Shown here in pieces: positions 1 through 6,871 of a stretch of 64,000 nt of DNA; position 1 is the first letter of the stretch; each line of letters opens with the position of its first letter. Origin of the DNA: Candidatus Iainarchaeum sp. (lineage in GTDB: Archaea; Iainarchaeota; Iainarchaeia; Iainarchaeales; UBA10219); contig JAGVWE010000002.1 of the NCBI GenBank assembly GCA_018304425.1, positions 186,001 through 250,000 of the forward strand. The letters are read 5' to 3'. The notes below the pieces were generated by a model. It was not told the origin of the DNA. It made no database searches and was given only the letters and a program-made list of their open reading frames with translations. The position numbers were made by a program, and so were the translations under genes.

Positions 1-700
1 TCACGGTCTGGCCGGGCTTCATGATGACGGGCTTGGAGTGGACGACGCTTTTCTCGATGCGGGCCTTGAACTCCGCTGGGTCGGCCTGGATCATGTCAAA
101 GGTGTTGTAGTGCATGGGAATCGCGTACTTGGGTTTGATGGTCTTCGTGGCCTTGACCGCGTCAATCAAGTCCATGGTGAGGTTGCCGCCGATGGGCAGC
201 AAGGCGACATCGGCTTTGACCTCGTTGTAAGTGTCCAAGAGCGAGGTGTCGCCGGCGTGGAACACCGAGGAACCGTTGCTGCGGATTAAATAGGCGAGCG
301 GGTAAAAGGACTGGGGGTAATGGGCTTCCTTGGCCTCGATTTCGAAGCCCTTCAAGCGGAGTTTCTGGTTCATGGCAATCGGCCGGTGCAAAGCGTCATT
401 GCAGTGGAGTTCGTTCAACACCGAGTCATGCCCGACCACCAGGCAGTTGTCGCGGTTGGCAAAGAATTCAACCGCCTTCTTGTCGAAGTGGTCAAAGCCT
501 TCCTGGGTCACGAGCAACAAGTCGACCTTTTTCAGGTCCTCTTTCTTGACGGGCGCATTAATGATGCGCTTGAAGGCCGGGTCATCGGTTTGGTTGTGGA
601 AGTAGGGGTCAATCAAGACATTGCCCACCCCGTTGAAGGCGTTGCCCGCCCCGTTGAAGGACAACAGGAAACTCGAATGGCCTAGGAACTGGACTTTCAA
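1..700 (-). CDS. UPF0173-like metal-dependent hydrolase (metallo-beta-lactamase fold), 3' end outside window
   Basis: The reverse strand reads as a UPF0173-type protein from a TTG at 700 (LKVQFLGHSSFLL). The reading frame stays open to base 1, so only the last few residues are missing. FLGHSSFLL, FHAGDTSLLD and PMHYNTF match the family's N-terminal His, the Asp of the GDT motif and the late His. However, the central HxHxDH metal motif reads QEGFDH, so two of its histidines are replaced by Gln and Gly and hydrolytic activity is doubtful. A short in-frame duplication (FNGAGNAFNGVGN) lies near residues 15-27. GAGGGG sits six bases before the TTG, and no in-frame ATG was found nearby. The fold assignment is fairly certain. 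The substrate is unknown. Confidence 0.8.
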   Translation of the reverse strand, partial: MKVQFLGHSSFLLSFNGAGNAFNGVGNVLIDPYFHNQTDDPAFKRIINAPVKKEDLKKVDLLLVTQEGFDHFDKKAVEFFANRDNCLVVGHDSVLNELHCNDALHRPIAMNQKLRLKGFEIEAKEAHYPQSFYPLAYLIRSNGSSVFHAGDTSLLDTYNEVKADVALLPIGGNLTMDLIDAVKATKTIKPKYAIPMHYNTFDMIQADPAEFKARIEKSVVHSKPVIMKPGQTV

Positions 701-732
701 CGCAAACCCCTCGACTCCACCCGACAGCGGCC

Positions 733-771
733 GCATGCTGCGTGCTGCGGGCTGCGTGCTGCGTGCTGCGG
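733..771. repeat. GCGTGCT-rich direct repeat
   Basis: Two 18-base copies (733-750 and 754-771) differ at one base and are built from GCGTGCT units ending in GCGG. They lie in the 237-base divergent gap before the membrane protein gene at 938. The rest of the gap is A+T-rich with TATA-like stretches (807-830). No function is evident. Confidence 0.6.
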
Positions 772-937
772 CACGGGCAACGAAAAGGCGACACCCGCTT
801 AACCCAATAAAATATAACCCGGGAATCATTTATAACCCAATCGCTTGCCGGACCCGGAAGAAACAAGCCCCGGCCAGTGGTTACTCGTTTACTTGAAACA
901 ATTAACTATTTATTCTTGTAGCGCCTAATAGTTCCAC

Positions 938-1720
938 ATGCACCCGAGGCTGCTGGCACTGGCTTTAACCCTGTGGTTCGCGGTAACCACCCTGGCGTTG
1001 TCGCCGACCAGCATGACCATCGCAATGGACATCGACAAGGATGGCGCGGCCCATGTCGTGGAAACCTATAAGATCCGGTTCGAGAACCGCGAGGAAATCG
1101 AGTTATTCAAGCAGGAAGCCAAGGAAAACGGTTCCAGCCTTATTTCGTGGAAGATCGATGAGCCCTGGTTTTTCCCCCACTTCGGGGATGAACGCAGCAT
1201 TTCGAGGTCCTTCGTGTTCTTCGACGAGGGCTTGAACCAGATTTCCCTGGACTACTTCATTACCGGTCAGTTCGCCACGCTTGTCGAGGACGCGTCCAGG
1301 GAAACCAAGTGGAAGATATCCGACCGCCAGCTGAAGTTCTTCTCCAAGGGCGGCCTACTGGTCGTGCCCGAAAACGTGACCATCCAAATCAACCTCCCGA
1401 CCGGGGCCCTCATTGCCCAGGAACAGTTGTCCTCGAAGGTCAAGCTCGAGGGAACCACGGCCCTCATCAGCGGCATCTCGACGAACTACGTCAACCTCCA
1501 GTACAGCATCCCCAAGCCCATCGCGCCGTTGAACATTTTCAGGGTCTTCGGGGAACTCCTGGGCGCGCACCTCTTCCTGGTGGCTGCCCTGCTCCTGCTC
1601 GGCATCGTCGTGGTCGTCTACAAGCGCGAAAAAATCGTGCAAAGAATCGAGAACTACATCATCGAGCACTCCGAAATAGAGTCCAAGGCAGAAGAAGACG
1701 AGCTCGAACTGGAAGGCTGA
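938..1720 (+). CDS. Predicted exported, C-terminally membrane-anchored protein of unknown function
   Basis: 260 aa. Residues 1-22 form a hydrophobic signal peptide (MHPRLLALALTLWFAV). The middle is a beta-rich, charged ectodomain, and one transmembrane helix (about 212-231, HLFLVAALLLLGIVVVVY) is followed by a basic then acidic cytoplasmic tail rich in Glu. This topology suggests an extracytoplasmic domain held by a C-terminal anchor. An A+T-rich TATA-like box (905-913) is about 27 bases upstream of the ATG, consistent with a leaderless transcript. The gene converges on the ABC ATPase gene, which ends at 1729. I do not recognise the family. The arrangement recalls archaeal DUF2207/DUF4897-like surface proteins, but this is only a resemblance. 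Confidence 0.75.
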   Translation: MHPRLLALALTLWFAVTTLALSPTSMTIAMDIDKDGAAHVVETYKIRFENREEIELFKQEAKENGSSLISWKIDEPWFFPHFGDERSISRSFVFFDEGLNQISLDYFITGQFATLVEDASRETKWKISDRQLKFFSKGGLLVVPENVTIQINLPTGALIAQEQLSSKVKLEGTTALISGISTNYVNLQYSIPKPIAPLNIFRVFGELLGAHLFLVAALLLLGIVVVVYKREKIVQRIENYIIEHSEIESKAEEDELELEG

Positions 1721-1728
1721 TGGGTGGA

Positions 1729-2475
1729 TTACTGGCCACCCAGTGCCCGCTTCATGCCGGCAGCAATTTTCGCAACCAACGCGAGGAACGCTGGGTCGGC
1801 ACGGTTTCTTGGCCTAGGCAGTGAAACGTCATGGGTTTGAACGATGGAAGCGGGTTTCGGCCCCATCACCAGGATGCGGTCACTCAAATACACGGCTTCT
1901 TCGACGTCATGCGTGACCATGAGGGTCGTGGTGTTTTTTTCCCCAACGAGGCCCAGCAAGTAGTCGTGGAGACGGTGGCGGGTGAGGAAGTCAAGGGAGG
2001 CAAAGGGCTCGTCTAGGAGCAGCAAATCAGGCAGGTTGACGAGGGCCCGCGCCATCGCGACGCGCTGGGCCATGCCACCAGACAGTTGTCGAGGGAACGC
2101 GTTTTCCCAGCCTTCAAGGCCCAAGAGCTGCAGGAGCTCATTGGCAATCGCGGTGGTTTTTTGCTCCGCTCCAAACAAGACGTTGTCGGCCACGGTAAGC
2201 CACGGCAGCAGGCGGTGTTCCTGGAACATGATGCCGCACGCCTGGGTCGGTGCACGCACGCTGTCTCCCTGCAACCGGACGACGCCGTCATAGGCGACGT
2301 CCAAACCCGAAATCGCGCGCAAGAGCGTCGACTTTCCGCAGCCGGTGGGCCCGAGAAGGGTAGTAAAGGAACGAGGCGGAATGGAAAACGCAACTTCCTG
2401 GAGGACCGGCCGAAACGGCTCGAATTGCTTCCTCTTGATGTGGACTTCCAAGAGCGGGGGCTTACGCGCCGGCAA
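1729..2475 (-). CDS. ABC transporter ATP-binding protein, nitrate/sulfonate/taurine type (SsuB/TauB-like)
   Basis: About 248 aa. It has Walker A (LGPTGCGKST), Q-loop (GIMFQEHRLLPW), signature (LSGGMAQRVAMARAL), Walker B (LLLLDEPFASLD) and H-loop (VTHDVEEAV). The PFASLDFLTR and RLLPW features are typical of the SsuB/TauB/NrtD group. It should power import by the adjoining permease from the cytoplasmic face. The start chosen is TTG at 2475, with GGAGGG six bases upstream; it overlaps the permease stop by 14 bases, implying translational coupling. A further TTG at 2451 is an alternative. A longer open frame reaching 2637 lies inside the permease and is unlikely to be used. Confidence 0.9.
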   Translation of the reverse strand: MPARKPPLLEVHIKRKQFEPFRPVLQEVAFSIPPRSFTTLLGPTGCGKSTLLRAISGLDVAYDGVVRLQGDSVRAPTQACGIMFQEHRLLPWLTVADNVLFGAEQKTTAIANELLQLLGLEGWENAFPRQLSGGMAQRVAMARALVNLPDLLLLDEPFASLDFLTRHRLHDYLLGLVGEKNTTTLMVTHDVEEAVYLSDRILVMGPKPASIVQTHDVSLPRPRNRADPAFLALVAKIAAGMKRALGGQ

Positions 2476-3241
2476 AACTATCCCTCCACGAAAGCAGGCG
2501 TTTTTCCAGCAGGGCCAGCAGCCGGTCGGACAAGCCTCCAAGCACGGCAATGGCAAGCATGCCGGCCAGCATGTCATCGGGCCGCGAAAAGTTCCTGGAA
2601 TCCCAGATGAGCCAGCCGAGGCCACGCGAGGACGCAATCAGTTCGGCGGCGATGAGGAGAATCCAGGACAAACCCAGGGAAACCCGCAGACCGGTCAAGA
2701 TGCCGGGCAAGGCACAGGGCAACAACACTTCCCACACCAAGGCGGGGCGACCCTTCTTGTAGGCGTGGGCCAGTTCGACCAGTTTCTGGTCGGCGGCGCG
2801 GACACCCTGGAAGGCGTGCAGGTAGACCACGACAAAGGATGCCAAGGCAATCAAGGCAATCTTGGAGCCCTCCCCTATGCCGAAGAACACGATGAGGAGT
2901 GGAATCCAGGCAATGGGAGGCACGGGGGCAAACGCTTGAAGGGTTGGCGCCAGGAAGGCTTCGGCCCGCTTGGAGACCCCGGTGAAGATGCCAAGGGCTG
3001 CGCCCAGGAGGCTTCCAAGGAAAAAACCCACCAACAAGCGGTAGAGGCTCGCTGACACGTGCACCAACAGTTGCCCGTTCGAGGCTAGGGAGAACAGGCT
3101 GCGCAGGACCTGGTCAGGGGGAGCCAGCAGACTGCTTGGAACCCAGGCAAAAGTTGTCACCATTTCCCAGCACGCGAGGAGGGCAACGGGCAGCAGCCAG
3201 GGCCTGGACCAACGAAGGAAAACGGACATGGGAGGGTTCAT
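2462..3241 (-). CDS. ABC transporter permease, SsuC/TauC-like
   Basis: 259 aa with about six hydrophobic helices. It carries the conserved EAA-type loop of binding-protein-dependent permeases (AYKKGRPALVWEVLLPCALPGILTG, roughly residues 160-184) and the group motif PVPPIAWIPLLIVFFGIGE. It would form the membrane channel of the importer encoded by its neighbours. The ATG overlaps the end of the binding-protein gene by four bases (ATGA), so the three transporter genes form one operon. The sequence shows the family clearly. The actual solute (sulfonate, taurine, nitrate or a thiamine precursor) cannot be read from it. Confidence 0.92.
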   Translation of the reverse strand: MNPPMSVFLRWSRPWLLPVALLACWEMVTTFAWVPSSLLAPPDQVLRSLFSLASNGQLLVHVSASLYRLLVGFFLGSLLGAALGIFTGVSKRAEAFLAPTLQAFAPVPPIAWIPLLIVFFGIGEGSKIALIALASFVVVYLHAFQGVRAADQKLVELAHAYKKGRPALVWEVLLPCALPGILTGLRVSLGLSWILLIAAELIASSRGLGWLIWDSRNFSRPDDMLAGMLAIAVLGGLSDRLLALLEKRLLSWRDSFAGA

Positions 3242-4203
3242 TGTAAATCGACGTCGATGAGGTCGGCAACCTGCACCCGATTCTTTATGAGGCCGGCATC
3301 AAAGAGGAAGTCAGCCTTGGCCTGGATGTCGTCGAGTTCTCTTTGGCCCAGGGCGGGCTGAAAGTCGTGCTTCGGCCAGGCTTCCCTGACGACCTCCAAG
3401 GGAAGGCCGAGTTCACCTGCGATGATTGACTGCGCTTGTTCCGGGTTATCGGCAATCCAGGACTGGGCGCGCCTGACTACCCCCAGCAAGTCGCGTGCAA
3501 GGCCCGGGTTTTCTTGGACGAAAGCGCCGCGCATGGCGACAATGCTTTGGATGAAGACGTCGCCGCCGGAAAGCGTGACGCCACGGCCTTCCACCACTTC
3601 CTGTTCAATCCAGGGTGGCCAGACCGCCCAGGCGTCAATCTGACCGGATTCAAAGGCTGCCTTGGCGTTGGGCGGGTTCATGTCCAGGAGCTCCACATCG
3701 GCCAGTGACAAGCCGCTTTGCTCAATCATCTTGACCACCCCATAATGGGAACTGGAACCGGAGAGGACCGCGACTTTCTTGCCGTGGAGGTCAGAGACCG
3801 AGCGGATGCCGCTTTCCTTTGGCACCACGACTTCCTGGACCAGGCTGACACCAACACCCTTAATGCGCACGTCAACGCCGGCCGCATAACCGATGATGGC
3901 AGGCGGTTCGGCTTCAAAGACTACGTCCAGGTTTTTGGTGGCAAGCGCTTCATTGATGGCGGGCAGCGATTGAAATTCCGTGTATTCAACGGTTTTGCCG
4001 TATTTGGAGGAAACTTCTTCAAACCAGCCCTGGTTCTTGGCCACGATGTAGGGAGCGTAATCGATGGCGCGGGAAAAAGTGCCGATGGACACGGTATCCC
4101 GACGCTGGGTTTCCGGTCCGGTCGGGCCGACGCAGCCGAAGAGCAACAACAAGAGGCCCAAGGCCAACAAAGTTTGTGCACACAGGCGAGGATTTCGCGA
4201 CAT
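3238..4203 (-). CDS. ABC transporter substrate-binding lipoprotein, SsuA/NMT1-like
   Basis: 321 aa. The N-terminus is a lipoprotein signal with lipobox LLFGC (Cys about 24), so the mature protein should be anchored on the outer face of the membrane. The body is a periplasmic-binding fold of the aliphatic sulfonate/NMT1 group: early IDYAPYIVAKNQGWFEE, then DVVFEAEPPAIIGYAAGVDVR, then GKKVAVLSGSSSHYGVVKM and DAWAVWPPWIEQEV. It is the solute receptor of the ABC operon. It starts one base after the stop of the small membrane gene upstream, so it is probably co-transcribed with it from the promoter next to the 18-bp palindrome. Confidence 0.9.
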   Translation of the reverse strand: MSRNPRLCAQTLLALGLLLLLFGCVGPTGPETQRRDTVSIGTFSRAIDYAPYIVAKNQGWFEEVSSKYGKTVEYTEFQSLPAINEALATKNLDVVFEAEPPAIIGYAAGVDVRIKGVGVSLVQEVVVPKESGIRSVSDLHGKKVAVLSGSSSHYGVVKMIEQSGLSLADVELLDMNPPNAKAAFESGQIDAWAVWPPWIEQEVVEGRGVTLSGGDVFIQSIVAMRGAFVQENPGLARDLLGVVRRAQSWIADNPEQAQSIIAGELGLPLEVVREAWPKHDFQPALGQRELDDIQAKADFLFDAGLIKNRVQVADLIDVDLQ

Positions 4204-4560
4204 TCAGGACACCAGCCAACTCCCGATGAGAAACGCGCCGACCAATATCGGGACGTGGTACTTCTCGAAGCGCGTGTTCTTGTCCAACACCAACAAGCCC
4301 AAATTGAACAGGCCGAATTCAAGGAAGGGCGCGCTTTTCCAGCCCATGAGCGACAGCATCCCCAGCAGCCCCCACAACAGGAGCATGAACGGAACAAACC
4401 GGGACAAGAGCTGCTTGTCGCCAGACAGCATGCCGAACAACACCAGCAGCAGGAACGCCAACGCCAGGTTTCCCATGACCAGGTTGATGAAAAACCCCAG
4501 GTTCAAGGTCAAGGCGTTTGCCAATGCTTCAAACAAGATGAAACCCATGATATCACCCAT
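4204..4560 (-). CDS. Small four-helix membrane protein, first gene of the ABC operon (paralogue A)
   Basis: 118 aa with four hydrophobic segments and almost no soluble domain. It shares its ending (FLIGSWLVS) and the MGWK motif with the two proteins at 5486-5845 and 5972-6328, so the three are paralogues. It lies directly before the binding-protein gene with no gap, suggesting a link to the importer. Two starts are possible: ATG at 4560, or ATG at 4548, which has GGTGAT four bases upstream. A TATA-like TTATTAGA (about 4591-4598) supports transcription starting near 4567. The function is unknown. Confidence 0.75.
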   Translation of the reverse strand: MGDIMGFILFEALANALTLNLGFFINLVMGNLALAFLLLVLFGMLSGDKQLLSRFVPFMLLLWGLLGMLSLMGWKSAPFLEFGLFNLGLLVLDKNTRFEKYHVPILVGAFLIGSWLVS

Positions 4561-4601
4561 TCACTATACAGGATGGTGCCTTGGAAGCTTATCTAATAAT
4601 G

Positions 4602-4619
4602 TGGTGTTGTACAACACCA
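4602..4619. promoter_or_regulatory. Perfect 18-bp palindrome, probable TrmB-type operator
   Basis: TGGTGTTGTACAACACCA is a perfect palindrome. It lies in the 93-base gap between the divergent ABC operon and the TrmB-like regulator gene, next to the TATA-like boxes of both (about 4591-4598 and 4623-4632). Its position suggests that the adjoining regulator binds here to control both directions. Confidence 0.65.
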
Positions 4620-4653
4620 TAACTTAATAAGAAGCTTGGGGGCATGAACGTGC

Positions 4654-5409
4654 ATGGACCTGACAGGCCTCAAGGAACTGGGCTGGAGCGAGGGCGAAGT
4701 CCGGGTGTACGCCGCGGTCCTCGAGTCCGGTATCGGTTCCCTGAACAAAATCCAGGAAAAGACGGGCATCGAGCGGAGAAACATCTATGACATATTGAAC
4801 AAGCTGATTGAGAAGGGGTTCGTGAGCTACACGCTGGAAAAGGGGAAAAAAACCTACCAATGCATCCACCCGGGAAAAATCCGGGAAGAAATCAGGCGGC
4901 GGACGACCGCGCTCCGGAAGCTGGAGGAAAAAATCCCCGAAGTCGAAGACCTGTTTGCCGCGCATAAGCCCAGCATCCGGGCCGAAGTCTACCGGGGTAA
5001 CGAAGGAATAAAGGCCTTGCTCGAAGAAGTCCTGGAATACGGGGAGTCCTACTGGATGGGCGGGAACAGTTTCGAGGATTACCAGGCCGTGCCAAAAGGG
5101 CTGCAAATCTGGTGGGAGAACTGGATGAAGCGCAGAGCCCAAGCCAAGCACCTCATGCACGACCTGGTCAGCTACGGCACCCACTTGAAGGGGCTGAAGC
5201 CCGGCGACGTCGAGGAACAAAAAAAGCAGTGCTACAAGTACTGCGCGCTGCCGAAGGGCCTCTACACCCCGATGGTCCTCATCGTTTTCGGCGACCGGGT
5301 GGCGCAGGTGCTTTGGAGCGCGCAGTCCTTCGCGTTTGTCCTCGAATCGGAGAAGATGCGGGACAGCTACCTGAAATACTTCAAGTACTTCTGGAAGGCG
5401 CCCTGGTAG
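4654..5409 (+). CDS. TrmB-family transcriptional regulator
   Basis: 251 aa. Residues about 1-75 form a TrmB winged helix (LGWSEGEVRVYAAVLE, then IERRNIYDILNKLIEKGFV and YTLEKGKKTYQ). A coiled segment (PGKIREEIRRRTTALRKLEEKIPEVE) and a C-terminal effector-like domain with VYRGNEGIKALLEEVLEYGE follow. It is probably a DNA-binding repressor or activator responding to the solute of the divergent ABC importer. The ATG lies about 26 bases past CTTAATAAG (4623-4632), suiting a leaderless message. An upstream ATG at 4644 is out of frame. The 18-bp palindrome just upstream is the likely binding site. The family is certain. The ligand is inferred only from the neighbour. Confidence 0.88.
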   Translation: MDLTGLKELGWSEGEVRVYAAVLESGIGSLNKIQEKTGIERRNIYDILNKLIEKGFVSYTLEKGKKTYQCIHPGKIREEIRRRTTALRKLEEKIPEVEDLFAAHKPSIRAEVYRGNEGIKALLEEVLEYGESYWMGGNSFEDYQAVPKGLQIWWENWMKRRAQAKHLMHDLVSYGTHLKGLKPGDVEEQKKQCYKYCALPKGLYTPMVLIVFGDRVAQVLWSAQSFAFVLESEKMRDSYLKYFKYFWKAPW

Positions 5410-5436
5410 CTGGTGCTTTCCCCGCCTGCCCGCTTG

Positions 5437-5493
5437 CCCCCGCCAGGGGGTCAGAGCGCCTGCCCCGCTAGGGGGCCCGCCCCGGTTAAGGGG
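5437..5493. terminator. Three consecutive C4-5/G4-5 hairpins between convergent genes
   Basis: Between the convergent regulator and small membrane gene lie CCCCC-GCCA-GGGGG (5437-5450), CCCC-GCTA-GGGG (5463-5474) and CCCC-GGTTAA-GGGG (5480-5493). The last overlaps the stop codon of the minus-strand gene. They could slow or end transcription from both sides. There is no T-run, so this is tentative. Confidence 0.4.
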
Positions 5494-5845
5494 TAATCAG
5501 CCAGCTCAGCGTAAAGTAGATGATGGCCACCAGCGGGAACTGGTATTTCTTCAGGCGCGTGCCCGCAATCAGGATGACGGTGCCGAACAGGGCCACATTC
5601 CACAAGAAGAATTGCTCTTGGTGGAACAACTTCCAGCCGGCCACTGCGGCGACGTCGAGCACCGCGTAGAGGACGAACGCGTACCAGATGAACTTGGGGA
5701 TGCTCTCCCGATAGCTCTTGTAATCAAACCAGACCCAGGCAAACAAGAAAAACATCACAACCAGGGGGAGGAACTCGAGGAGTAGGTCATCCGCCACCCA
5801 GGAAAAGTCCAGGCCCACCACGTGGCTGAGCAGGCGCATCAGCAT
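5486..5845 (-). CDS. Small membrane protein (paralogue B)
   Basis: 119 aa with about four hydrophobic helices. It resembles the protein at 5972-6328 closely along its whole length: MLMRLLSHVVGLDFSWVADD against MLLRFLSHLVGLDLPWVAND, then AVLDV...GWK and AGTRLKK. It is more distant from the protein at 4204-4560. The ATG at 5845 was chosen because GGAGGCGG precedes it by a suitable distance and because it matches paralogue C. An upstream in-frame ATG (5917) would add 24 unmatched residues over the repeat region. The function is unknown. Confidence 0.75.
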   Translation of the reverse strand: MLMRLLSHVVGLDFSWVADDLLLEFLPLVVMFFLFAWVWFDYKSYRESIPKFIWYAFVLYAVLDVAAVAGWKLFHQEQFFLWNVALFGTVILIAGTRLKKYQFPLVAIIYFTLSWLITP

Positions 5846-5872
5846 GCGGGAACCGCCTCCCAAGTAGCGCCA

Positions 5873-5967
5873 TTCGCAAACCTTTCGTAAAAAGAGCGAG
5901 GCCGAAAGGCCGAGCAAGGCCTATGCGCAGCATAGGCCGTTTTCGCAAACCTTTTGTAAAAAGGTTT
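5873..5967. repeat. 22-bp direct repeat flanking two hairpins
   Basis: Copies at 5873-5894 and 5942-5963 differ at one base. Between them are GGCC-GAAA-GGCC (5900-5911) and a 9-bp stem GGCCTATGC/GCATAGGCC with a 3-base loop (5918-5938). The second copy is part of another 9-bp inverted repeat AAACCTTTT/AAAAGGTTT (5947-5967) just past the stop of paralogue C, where it could act as a terminator. The unit may be a relic of the duplication of paralogues B and C. Confidence 0.6.
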
Positions 5968-5971
5968 CATG

Positions 5972-6328
5972 TCAGGTCACCAGCCAGCTCCCGATGAAGA
6001 AAACCATCAAGATTATCACGGTGGTGTGCTTGTGAAGGCGCGTGCCCGCAAGCAGGGTTCCGATGCCGAGCTGGAACACGAAGAACTCCAGGGTAAACGA
6101 GTGCGTGAGAGGCTTCCAGCCCATGAGCTGCAAAACGTCCAGCACGGCCCACAAGAAGAGGAAGACCATCGTGAAACGGTAGAGGCCGCTCCGGAATCCC
6201 TTGTAGTCGTCGAAGATCCAGAAAAAGAAGAACGAAAACGCCGCCATGGCAAGGAAGTCAAGCAGCAAATCATTGGCTACCCAGGGAAGGTCGAGGCCGA
6301 CGAGGTGGCTGAGGAAACGCAGGAGCAT
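5972..6328 (-). CDS. Small membrane protein (paralogue C)
   Basis: 118 aa with four hydrophobic helices, a paralogue of B (5486-5845) and, more distantly, of A (4204-4560). It shares LLLDFL, AVLDVLQLMGWK, AGTRLHK and the ending FFIGSWLVT. The ATG at 6328 aligns with the start of B. CTTTATATACTG on the minus strand (about 6360-6370) is placed to give a short leader. B and C lie head to tail and are probably a recent tandem duplication. No catalytic motif is visible. The presence of copy A beside the ABC importer is the only hint to function. Confidence 0.78.
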   Translation of the reverse strand: MLLRFLSHLVGLDLPWVANDLLLDFLAMAAFSFFFFWIFDDYKGFRSGLYRFTMVFLFLWAVLDVLQLMGWKPLTHSFTLEFFVFQLGIGTLLAGTRLHKHTTVIILMVFFIGSWLVT

Positions 6329-6390
6329 GCGGAAACGCCTATATATAATGCACCCAAAGCAGTATATAAAGGTTATTCACTTTTTAACTT

Positions 6391-6828
6391 CTATAAGTTA
6401 ACGTTATTTGTCGGGTTTGGGGGGCTGAATGCCTTTTGGCGCCGGATTTTGCCGCGCAAAACCCCTTCAAATGGCAGTTTAAGGGACTTTAACGTGTTTT
6501 GGAGGGAAAAGTCGTCGGATAGGGTGGTGAAGGGCTTGCCTTCACCAGCCAGGTCCAGGGCCACGGCCACAACATCCAGGTCGGCTGCCGAAAGGCGCGT
6601 GCCCAAAGCCCTTGCCCGGGCTTTGGCGCTTTCAAGCGAGGCCTGGGAAGGGGAGTGGAGGCGAAGCAAGCCGGATTGGAGGGCACTCTGCACGAGCTCC
6701 CGTGAACGCAGGTCCAGGCACTCGTCCGCGGCCTTGGGCGGCATCAGGTACTCGTTGCCGGGCTGGAACGAGAAATCAAAGCAGTTGAGGATGGCACTGG
6801 AATCAAGGAGGTAGCGCGTGGAAAGCAC
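6391..6828 (-). CDS. Nob1-like PIN-domain endoribonuclease without zinc ribbon
   Basis: 145 aa. PIN-domain acidic motifs are in the Nob1 arrangement: YLLDSSAILN at the start, PPKAADEC near residue 31, LSAADLDVVAVALDLA near 80 and TTLSDDFSLQNTLKSL near 100. Nob1 matures the 3' end of small-subunit rRNA. The usual Cys-rich zinc ribbon after the PIN domain is absent, and the protein ends with a short basic tail (RGKIRRQKAF). The start is GTG at 6828, supported by a TATA-like box (6853-6863) 26 bases upstream. The gene diverges from pheS. It could instead be another PIN nuclease, but the motif order favours Nob1. Confidence 0.7.
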   Translation of the reverse strand: MLSTRYLLDSSAILNCFDFSFQPGNEYLMPPKAADECLDLRSRELVQSALQSGLLRLHSPSQASLESAKARARALGTRLSAADLDVVAVALDLAGEGKPFTTLSDDFSLQNTLKSLKLPFEGVLRGKIRRQKAFSPPNPTNNVNL

Positions 6829-6871
6829 CTTTATAATTAATTAGGGGATTGGGTATATTAAAGTTGGTTGC
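6829..6871. promoter_or_regulatory. Crossed divergent promoters of the Nob1-like gene and pheS
   Basis: Two A+T boxes overlap in a 43-base gap. TTATAATTAA (about 6830-6840) is placed to drive pheS, with a start near 6862. TATATTAAA (6853-6863, read on the minus strand) is placed to drive the Nob1-like gene, with a start near 6832. Each TATA box lies nearer the opposite gene, so the two polymerase complexes should exclude each other. Confidence 0.5.

Noticed and set aside
38-685. Plus-strand open frames over the first gene
   Set aside because: They are shadows of the minus-strand UPF0173 frame, which alone shows family motifs.
733-771. GCGTGCT repeat as a CRISPR or tandem array
   Set aside because: Only two imperfect copies with no spacer pattern are present.
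2476-2637. Long N-terminal extension of the ABC ATPase
   Set aside because: It overlaps the permease in another frame. TTG 2475 has a clear ribosome site.
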